Of a stretch of DNA of 15,188 nt, positions 6,425 through 12,549 are shown in pieces. A model generated the notes under the pieces. That model was not told the origin of the DNA, did not search any database, and saw only the letters and a list, made by a program, of their open reading frames with translations. The DNA comes from Treponema sp. (GTDB lineage: Bacteria; Spirochaetota; Spirochaetia; Treponematales; Treponemataceae): positions 1 through 15,188 of the forward strand of contig JAFLSP010000019.1 in NCBI GenBank assembly GCA_022510885.1. The letters are read 5' to 3'. The translations under genes were made by a program, and so were the position numbers. The first letter of the stretch is position 1. Each line of letters opens with the position of its first letter.

Positions 6425-6709
6425 ATGGAAGTGACCGAACTGCGCATCCGCAAGGTTACTGCGGAAGGCAAACTGCGCGCCTATGTGACCGTGACGTTCG
6501 ACGACTGCTTTGTTGTGCACAACGTCAAGATTATCGAAGGCAAGACGGGCTTGTTCATCGCCATGCCGAGCCGCAAGACGGCGAACGGTGACTATAAAGA
6601 CGTTGCGCATCCGATAAGTCCTGACTTCAGGACGGCACTGCAAGACAAGATTCTTGCCGAATATCAGGCGGGTCATGTTGAAGAAGGCGGACCTGACGGT
6701 GAGGACTGA
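6425..6709 (+). CDS. spoVG: SpoVG family RNA/DNA-binding regulator
   Basis: This 94-residue protein has the SpoVG core: MEVTELRIRKV, then LRAYVTVTFDDCFVVHNVKI, then GLFIAMPSRKTANGDYKDVAHP. SpoVG was named for sporulation, but homologues in spirochaetes such as Borrelia are site-specific nucleic-acid-binding regulators. The C-terminal tail is acidic (VEEGGPDGED) and short. A strong GGAGGT (6414-6419) lies five bases before the ATG. It sits between ispE and a tRNA-Gln gene, with rplY (the ctc-type L25) next; in Bacillus spoVG and ctc are also near each other. Confidence 0.95.
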   Translation: MEVTELRIRKVTAEGKLRAYVTVTFDDCFVVHNVKIIEGKTGLFIAMPSRKTANGDYKDVAHPISPDFRTALQDKILAEYQAGHVEEGGPDGED

Positions 6710-6738
6710 CGCGGCAGCGCGTATTGAAAGGCATATAT

Positions 6739-6811
6739 TGGGACGTCGGCAAGCGGTAAGCCCCCGGCTTTTGGTGCCGGTATTCCACAGGTTCGAATCC
6801 TGTCGTCCCAG
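6739..6811 (+). tRNA. tRNA-Gln (anticodon UUG)
   Basis: A complete cloverleaf can be read: acceptor stem TGGGACG / CGTCCCA (6739-6745 with 6804-6810), D arm GGC-loop-GCC, anticodon stem CCGGC / GCCGG with loop TTTTGGT (anticodon TTG), a six-base variable region, and T arm ACAGG / CCTGT with loop TTCGAAT. Discriminator base G73 at 6811 fits glutamine tRNAs. The following bases are CAA, so the CCA end is not encoded and must be added by the CCA-adding enzyme. No convincing promoter lies immediately upstream, and no terminator lies before rplY, so it is probably cut from a spoVG-tRNA-rplY transcript. Confidence 0.96.
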
Positions 6812-6846
6812 CAAAGAAAAATAGATTAACGTAAGGAGCTCCTGAG

Positions 6847-7398
6847 ATGGAACAGTTAGTTATTGATGCGAACACACGTACCGGGACGGGCAAGAAATTC
6901 GCCCGGCAGCTGCGCGCGAACGGTCGCATTCCCGCCGTCATGTATGACGAGGCAGGAAAGGCGACGTCGCTTGACGTTGATACGGTGCAGTTCAACAAGG
7001 TGTGGCGCAACATCACCGCAACAACGCTCGTCACGCTGAATGCTGACGGAAAATCATACGATGCGTTTATCCGCGACACGGAATATGACATCAAGACCGA
7101 TTCCGTGCTGCACGCGGATTTTTTGGTGGTGAGCAACAAGAAGCCGGTCGTCCGCACGTTCAGACTGCATTACGACGGGACTCCCGCCGGCGTGCTGAAG
7201 GGCGGCTTTATGGTGCGGCACATTCCTGAAATCAAGTTGAAGAGCCTGCCCAAAGATATGCCCGCGCGTGTATCTGTTGATGTTTCGCGCGTGAATATTG
7301 GCGAGGCATTGCTGGTGAAGGACTTGGATTTGGGCAAGAATGTCACCGTGCTGACCGACGGCGAAGAGAAAATCATCAGTATTGCGCCCGCCCGCTAG
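6847..7398 (+). CDS. rplY: 50S ribosomal protein L25 (CTC/TL5 type)
   Basis: This 183-residue protein has an N-terminal L25 domain (about 1-92, with TRTGTGKKFARQLRANGRIP and AVMYD), which binds 5S rRNA. A C-terminal TL5-type beta domain follows (about 98-180, containing VVRTFRLHYDGTPAGVLKGG and ISIAPAR). The length distinguishes it from the short L25 of E. coli. AAGGAG (6833-6838) lies eight bases upstream of the ATG, within the self-complementary GGAGCTCC. It follows the tRNA-Gln gene and ends the transcription unit at the terminator 20 bases past its stop. Confidence 0.95.
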   Translation: MEQLVIDANTRTGTGKKFARQLRANGRIPAVMYDEAGKATSLDVDTVQFNKVWRNITATTLVTLNADGKSYDAFIRDTEYDIKTDSVLHADFLVVSNKKPVVRTFRLHYDGTPAGVLKGGFMVRHIPEIKLKSLPKDMPARVSVDVSRVNIGEALLVKDLDLGKNVTVLTDGEEKIISIAPAR

Positions 7399-7417
7399 AC
7401 GGATGGCGTAATCGTAC

Positions 7418-7442
7418 AAGCTCCCGCAAGGGGGCTTTTTTT
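7418..7442 (+). terminator. Intrinsic terminator after rplY
   Basis: An 8-bp stem (AAGCTCCC, 7418-7425, with GGGGGCTT, 7430-7437, one G-T pair) closes a GCAA tetraloop. The T run that begins in the right arm continues to 7442. It should end the spoVG-tRNA-rplY transcript. The tilS ribosome-binding site begins four bases later. Confidence 0.9.
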
Positions 7443-7459
7443 GTCGGAGGTGAGGCATT

Positions 7460-8725
7460 TTGCGCGCGTGTGACAGGACGGATTTTGAGAAACGGGTGCT
7501 CGATGGTTTGGTGCGCTGCGGCGTTGCGGCAGGTACCGTCTGCACGGCGCGTCCGCTAGGCGTTGCGGTCAGCGGCGGCGCGGATTCGGTCTCGTTATTG
7601 CGCGCGCTGACGGCGATTTTCGGCGCGGAAGCATTGCGGGTCGTTACGATTGACCACAATCTGCGCGAAGAACGCGAGTCGGCGGGCGACGCGCAGTTTG
7701 TGTCGGATTTGTGCGCGCGTCTGGGCGTTCCGTGCACGATGGTTGCCTTTGCGCGCGGCGACATATTGCGGGAGGCGACCCGTCGCGGGCGCGGCATAGA
7801 GGAAGCGGCGCGTTTCTTGCGTTACCGCGCGTTCACGCATTTTGCCGCGCAGGAAAACGTGACCGCGCTCTGCCTTGCGCACAATCAGAACGACATGATG
7901 GAGACGCTGCTCATGCGTTTTTTGCAGGGGAGCGGCGCGGAGGGCGGTTTCGGCATTGCGCGGCGGCGCGGGGCGGTCGTGCGCCCGCTGCTCGACGTGA
8001 GCCGTGCCGACATCGAGGCGTATCTGCGCGCGCTCGGGCAGGACTGGCGCACGGACGCGACCAATGGCGACACGCGCTATCTGCGCAACCATATTCGGAA
8101 GAAACTCGTGCCGCTGCTCGACGAGTCCTTTACGGGATGGAAGACGGCGCTCGCGTCTGGCGCGGAAAAGTCCTTTGACGACAACGAGGCGTTGCAGGCA
8201 CGGGCGGACACGTTCGTGTGGGCGCGCGAGGGCGATGCGCTGTCGTTGAGCGCGGCGGCATTTTTCGCGGAACCACGTGCGGTGCGCCGCCGTATTCTTT
8301 TTGCCGCGCTTAATCTGCGCGGCGGTGCGGAGCGGTTTCCGTATCGCGTGGTTCGTACCGTGCTCGGGTGGACGGGCAGCGAGCATCGCTCGGTCTGTGC
8401 CGGCGGGACGGAAATTTCGGTGATTTCGGGCAAAATTGTGATAAAAAATCGCCCAAACAAGGCGACTGAAAGCGGATTTCTTGCTATACTGGACAATGGT
8501 GGTGATGGCGGGACAGTTCGGCTAATGCGGAGCATACAGAGCGGCGACCGCATCCGCATGAAAGACGGTGCGATGAAGTCCGTGCAGAAAGTGCTGAGCG
8601 ACTGGCACGTGCGGGCAGAAGACCGGGCGCAGATTGCGCTCGTGCAGGACGTGTCACAGCAGGGGCAGCCGATTGTCGCCATTCTGGGCGCGGAACGAGG
8701 ATATTCGGATTGGATAGTAACATGA
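7460..8725 (+). CDS. tilS: tRNA(Ile)-lysidine synthetase TilS
   Basis: This 421-residue enzyme attaches lysine to C34 of the CAU-anticodon tRNA-Ile so that it reads AUA. The N-terminal PP-loop ATPase domain carries VAVSGGADSVSLL (SGGADS at 38-43), then VVTIDHNLR, RGRGIEEAARFLRY and LAHNQNDMMETLLMR. A C-terminal TilS_C-like region (about 340-421) ends the protein. The start is a TTG at 7460, supported by a near-ideal GGAGGTGA (7446-7453) and by the lack of an earlier or nearby in-frame ATG. The stop overlaps the next ATG in an ATGA, coupling it to an exported protein of unknown role. There is no room for a promoter between the rplY terminator and the ribosome-binding site. Confidence 0.94.
   Translation: MRACDRTDFEKRVLDGLVRCGVAAGTVCTARPLGVAVSGGADSVSLLRALTAIFGAEALRVVTIDHNLREERESAGDAQFVSDLCARLGVPCTMVAFARGDILREATRRGRGIEEAARFLRYRAFTHFAAQENVTALCLAHNQNDMMETLLMRFLQGSGAEGGFGIARRRGAVVRPLLDVSRADIEAYLRALGQDWRTDATNGDTRYLRNHIRKKLVPLLDESFTGWKTALASGAEKSFDDNEALQARADTFVWAREGDALSLSAAAFFAEPRAVRRRILFAALNLRGGAERFPYRVVRTVLGWTGSEHRSVCAGGTEISVISGKIVIKNRPNKATESGFLAILDNGGDGGTVRLMRSIQSGDRIRMKDGAMKSVQKVLSDWHVRAEDRAQIALVQDVSQQGQPIVAILGAERGYSDWIVT
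8481..8490 (+). promoter_or_regulatory. Possible internal promoter in tilS (extended -10)
   Basis: TTGCTATACT at 8481-8490 repeats the TTGC-TATNNT pattern of the rplU and ispE promoters in this window and sits in a locally AT-rich patch inside tilS. The matching -35 position (GCGACT, 8462-8467) agrees with the consensus at only three positions. If active, it would give the two exported-protein genes downstream expression independent of tilS. Confidence 0.35.
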
Positions 8726-10857
8726 AACTGAGAAAAATCTTCATCGTGTTGGGGGGCTTGCTGTGTGCGGCGGCGTTCGCGCAGACGGAGACGAATTCCG
8801 CCGCGAGCGCGAACCGGCGCACTGCAATCCGCTACGTGCAGCTGGCAAAGCAGTCCGCTTCCCAAAAACGCTGGGAAGAGGCGGACACGCAGGCGCGGCT
8901 CGGACTTGCCTATGACGATTCGATTGCGGACTTGTGGTATATCCGTGCGGTCAGCCGGTTTCACGGCGGCGCGGATACGAAGGCCGCTATTCTTCCCTTG
9001 GTCGTCACGGCACTGACCGAGGCGGAATGGGTAGACTACAACCGCGACGGCGCGCGCATTTTCTACGCGGACTTATTGAGCGATATGCTCCAGTTTGATG
9101 CCGCCCTTGCCGCGCTCAACGGCGAGCCGTTCCTCTATTCTGCCGACGCGGAATATATCCGCGCAAAATGCTACTACAACCTTGGCGGCGAGTATATAGC
9201 GCGGGCGCGCGAGAAAATCGACGCGGCGCGCAGAATCTATCCTGCCGACAGCCGCTTTGCCGAGTTGTTTTTCCGCTGTGAGTATTCGCTGCACCGCGCG
9301 CGCTTGCAGGAGGCGGCGGGCAGCGGACAGGCAGCGGAACTGCCCCCCGCCGTGCGGAAGATTGCCGATGCGTTCATCCTCGCGCTTTCTTCCTATAAAA
9401 GCCCGAGCGCGGAACTTGAGCTGTACGCGGCGATTTTTGCCGAAGGCGAAAAGCAGGAGCGGCTGTTCAAGTCGTTCAAGGCGCGCGGGCTTGCTGCCCC
9501 GCTGTACGCGGAATACGCCGTGCGCACGGGCTTGCTCACGCAGGATGCCGCGCTCGACGTGTTCTTCTCTTTTGCCGACGTGCGGATACCGCGCGAGGTG
9601 CTTGAGCAGTTTGTCCTGGTGCTTTCGGAAGAAGTACCGCTGCGCGATATGTACGAGTATCTGAACGAATACCACGGAACGATTGCCGCCGACCCCGACG
9701 GCGACGGCATTGACAATCTGACGGTGGCGTATGACCGTGGTCGTCCGGTGCGCATCACCTATGACAAGAACCAGGACGACGTGGACGACTGGACGGCGAC
9801 CTGCGACTTCGGCGCGCCGCTTTCGGTACACCTGCATGACGAATCGCTGGAAATCCAGTACGGAAACTGGCCGTACATTCAGCGCGCGCACTATGCGGTA
9901 AAAGACGGCACGGACGTGACGTTCTCCTTGATTGCCGAGACACTGCGCTGGTCGCCGTTCGCGCTGGAAGTCCTCGCGCCCGTGCAGGAGCGGCTGGGCC
10001 TCGACTTTTTCTTCCCGCACGTGCACGACGACATCTCGCCCGTTTCCGCGCCGGAGCTGCTGAACGCTTCGTCAAGTTATACGGTGCCTTCGCAGGAGCG
10101 GGCAGGTGCGCGCATTACGGTGAGCCTGCTTGACGGCGTGGCGCAGACCGCGCAGTACACGGTGCGCGACCGCCTTTATGCGCAGACGCAGTTTGAGGAC
10201 GGCATCCCCGTGGCGCGCGTCGTGGACGCGGACGGCGACGGGCTGTTTGAGACGACCGAACTGTACGGCTTCAGTTCCGACCGCAAGCAGACGGTGCTGA
10301 ACACGGCGGACGAAATGCAGGTCGTCACCAATCTGTTCGGCACGCCGTCTGCGGGCACGGGCTTTTACGTGCGCATGATTCAAATCGATACGAACCGCGA
10401 CACGGTTCCCGACTTTACCGAAGAATACCTGGACGGCGGCGGAAAAATCGCCTCATGGGATACGAACAACGACGGCAACTGGAACGTGCGCTACGTGCGC
10501 CATGCCGTCTCTGCCGACGGCATCGTGCGCGAGGAGTCGCTGTTCCACCAGCCGCTCACGGATGCCGTGGTGACGGTTTCGTTTGAGGACGGCAATCCCG
10601 TGGGCGTGCGCGACGGAGAGCGGACGCTCGCGGTCACGCGCACCGACATCGACGGCTTCTATTGGATAGGGCAGGAAAGTTCTGCGGAAAACGCGGAAAA
10701 AATCGTGCGGTCAGTTAACCAAACGGCGGCGCAAGGTGTTTCCTGTATAGTGGAGAACGCGGAGACAAAGGAACGCTTGCTCGGGGTCCGCGTCGGCACG
10801 ATGATTTTTGGCGAACTGCTGCCGGAATCACTGGTACCTGATGATGAAAACGAATAG
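8722..10857 (+). CDS. Exported protein with TPR-like N-terminus and Asp-rich calcium-loop-like motifs, unknown function
   Basis: This 711-residue protein was not recognised as a named family. The ATG at 8722 is chosen because it overlaps the tilS stop and starts a signal peptide: MKLRK, a hydrophobic stretch, then AAAFA before Gln21. A few residues before the mature part, LLC is a poor lipobox. Residues about 35-110 look like TPR helices (YVQLAKQSASQKRWEEAD...). The second half holds at least five Asp-rich loops resembling EF-hand or thrombospondin-type-3 calcium sites: DPDGDGIDN at 324, DKNQDDVDD at 348, DADGDGLFE at 502, DTNRDTVPD at 556 and DTNNDGNWN at 580. Repeated beta-strand wording around them (VTYDRG, IQYGNW) suggests a beta-rich surface or periplasmic domain. 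It overlaps the protease gene downstream, so the two probably act in the same compartment. Confidence 0.85.
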   Translation: MKLRKIFIVLGGLLCAAAFAQTETNSAASANRRTAIRYVQLAKQSASQKRWEEADTQARLGLAYDDSIADLWYIRAVSRFHGGADTKAAILPLVVTALTEAEWVDYNRDGARIFYADLLSDMLQFDAALAALNGEPFLYSADAEYIRAKCYYNLGGEYIARAREKIDAARRIYPADSRFAELFFRCEYSLHRARLQEAAGSGQAAELPPAVRKIADAFILALSSYKSPSAELELYAAIFAEGEKQERLFKSFKARGLAAPLYAEYAVRTGLLTQDAALDVFFSFADVRIPREVLEQFVLVLSEEVPLRDMYEYLNEYHGTIAADPDGDGIDNLTVAYDRGRPVRITYDKNQDDVDDWTATCDFGAPLSVHLHDESLEIQYGNWPYIQRAHYAVKDGTDVTFSLIAETLRWSPFALEVLAPVQERLGLDFFFPHVHDDISPVSAPELLNASSSYTVPSQERAGARITVSLLDGVAQTAQYTVRDRLYAQTQFEDGIPVARVVDADGDGLFETTELYGFSSDRKQTVLNTADEMQVVTNLFGTPSAGTGFYVRMIQIDTNRDTVPDFTEEYLDGGGKIASWDTNNDGNWNVRYVRHAVSADGIVREESLFHQPLTDAVVTVSFEDGNPVGVRDGERTLAVTRTDIDGFYWIGQESSAENAEKIVRSVNQTAAQGVSCIVENAETKERLLGVRVGTMIFGELLPESLVPDDENE

Positions 10858-12454
10858 ACTGCTTTTTGCCCTGTGCGCGGGCTTCTTCTCCTGCGCTTCA
10901 ATCAAACAGCCTTCCTCCGTGTACACGCACCCCGACTATACCGTTGAGGACGTGCGCAACGAGGAAATCAAGCGGATTGAAACCTTGCGCGAGAAGGATA
11001 CGGTACAGGCGCTGTGGCGGGCAAAGCTCCTTGGCGACGCGCAGACCATCGCTGCCTGCGAGGAAGCCGTCGTTGCCGAATACAAACAGTATCTGGAAGA
11101 AAAAAAATGGTACGATGCGCGCCGCCTGTATCAGTCGCTCGCCGCCGTACAGTACGCGGGTCTCCCTTCGCTAGAGAAGCAGGCCGCCGAACTGAACGCG
11201 CTTACCGTCGCGGACGTTCCGGGACTTGCGAATACTGCCGCAAAGGCAGAGCGGCGCGCCACGTACATCAGCGGCACGGTAACGATTTGGGTTGACCGCG
11301 GGCTGAAAGTGCAGAACGGCATCGGTTTTGCCGACCGCGTGATTGGCTCGGGCTTTTTCATCTCAAAGGACGGCTACATCGTCACGAACCATCACGTCAT
11401 CGAGGATTTGGTCAACACGCGCTACAAAGGCTACGCGCGGCTGTTCATCAAGCTCGCGGGCGACAGCGACACGCGGATTCCCGCCAAGGTGATAGGCTGG
11501 GACCCCATCGTCGATTTGGCGCTGATAAAGGCGGAAATCGACGCGCCCTACGTCTTTTCGCTCGGGTCGAGCGAGGACCTGAACGTGGGCGACCGCATTT
11601 ACGCCATCGGCTCGCCGGTCGGCCTTGAGAGCACGCTCACGAGCGGCATCGTCAGCTCCGTTGACCGCAAGCTGTTCACGGTGGGCAACGTCATTCAGAT
11701 TGACGCGGCCATCAACTCCGGCAACAGCGGCGGCCCGTGCATCGACGAGAACGGGGCGGTGCAGGCAATCGCCTTTGCGGGAATGCTCCAGTACGAGGGG
11801 CTGAACTTCGCCATTCCGGTGGAGTACCTCAAAGCCGCGCTTCCCGCGCTCTACAGCGGCGGCAAGTACGAACATCCGTGGATGTGCGCCTTCGGGCACA
11901 CCAAGCGCGATATGGGCAAGGACACGGGGCTTGAGGTGCAGTACGTGATGCCCGGCGGCAGCCTGAGCCGAGCCGGTGTGCAGGAGGGCGACGTGATTAC
12001 CGCCGTGAACGGGCAGCCCGTCGCCTCGCTGGAGGCGATGCAGCGCATCCTCTTCCAGTGCAGCTCAAAGGTGATTGTCACGGTGCGCGCGAGGGGAGCG
12101 GACGGCACGGAGAAAACCGTGCTTGCCTATCTTGCCGACCGCCCCAAGAACCCCGGCTACCGTATGTACAACAGCGACATCCTCGCCAACTCCTTCGTGC
12201 CGATTTTCGGCATGAAACTCGTGCGCGTCTCCACGTCAAGCAGCCGCAAGTACGCGGTGCAGTCGATTATCCGCGGCTCCATTGCGGACGAGAGCGGCTT
12301 TTCGGAGAACGACCCGGTGGACGTGCAGGGCGTTGAATTCAACGACGACCGTTCCGTCATCTACTTGCAGGCATACGTCAAGAACAGCAAGAAAGGCTAC
12401 CTCGACCGCAGCGTGGGCATGCCCGCCCCGCTCGACAGCCCCTACTATTTCTGA
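10844..12454 (+). CDS. HtrA-like trypsin-family serine protease, probable lipoprotein, with PDZ domain
   Basis: This 536-residue protein starts MKTNRLLFALCAGFFSC; Cys17 after Phe-Phe-Ser is a plausible spirochaete lipobox. A charged helical stretch (about 30-125) precedes an S1C protease domain with an intact triad: His184 in VTNHHVI, Asp224 in VDLALI and Ser295 in NSGNSGGP. A PDZ domain follows (about 360-430, with MPGGSLSRAGVQEGDVI and VNGQPV). A second, divergent PDZ-like segment (about 445-536) ends the protein. The start could also be the adjacent ATG at 10841. No good Shine-Dalgarno is seen and the start lies 14-17 bases inside the preceding gene, so translation is likely coupled to it. 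The role is probably envelope protein quality control or processing; the substrate is unknown. Confidence 0.9.
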   Translation: MKTNRLLFALCAGFFSCASIKQPSSVYTHPDYTVEDVRNEEIKRIETLREKDTVQALWRAKLLGDAQTIAACEEAVVAEYKQYLEEKKWYDARRLYQSLAAVQYAGLPSLEKQAAELNALTVADVPGLANTAAKAERRATYISGTVTIWVDRGLKVQNGIGFADRVIGSGFFISKDGYIVTNHHVIEDLVNTRYKGYARLFIKLAGDSDTRIPAKVIGWDPIVDLALIKAEIDAPYVFSLGSSEDLNVGDRIYAIGSPVGLESTLTSGIVSSVDRKLFTVGNVIQIDAAINSGNSGGPCIDENGAVQAIAFAGMLQYEGLNFAIPVEYLKAALPALYSGGKYEHPWMCAFGHTKRDMGKDTGLEVQYVMPGGSLSRAGVQEGDVITAVNGQPVASLEAMQRILFQCSSKVIVTVRARGADGTEKTVLAYLADRPKNPGYRMYNSDILANSFVPIFGMKLVRVSTSSSRKYAVQSIIRGSIADESGFSENDPVDVQGVEFNDDRSVIYLQAYVKNSKKGYLDRSVGMPAPLDSPYYF

Positions 12455-12467
12455 CCGGCCGCCCGCA

Positions 12468-12496
12468 TTGTCATTTCCCGCGGATTTCATTACAAT
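12468..12496 (+). promoter_or_regulatory. Promoter of thrA
   Basis: TTGTCA (12468-12473) and TACAAT (12491-12496) are 17 bases apart, each one mismatch from consensus. The predicted start near 12503 gives a leader of about 47 bases. The leader contains a GC-rich hairpin candidate (CCGCGC 12510-12515 with GCGCGG 12528-12533), but no T run and no Thr- or Ile-rich leader peptide. Confidence 0.65.
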
Positions 12497-12549
12497 GAGA
12501 GGCATCATGCCGCGCGGACGCAGGACGGCGCGGGGCTTGGCGAGGAACT

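Noticed and set aside
8722..8790. Lipoprotein signal in the 711-residue protein (Gly-Leu-Leu-Cys)
   Set aside because: Leu directly before the Cys is unusual even for spirochaete lipoboxes, and a good signal peptidase I site (AAAFA before Gln) follows a few residues later. It remains possible but is less likely.
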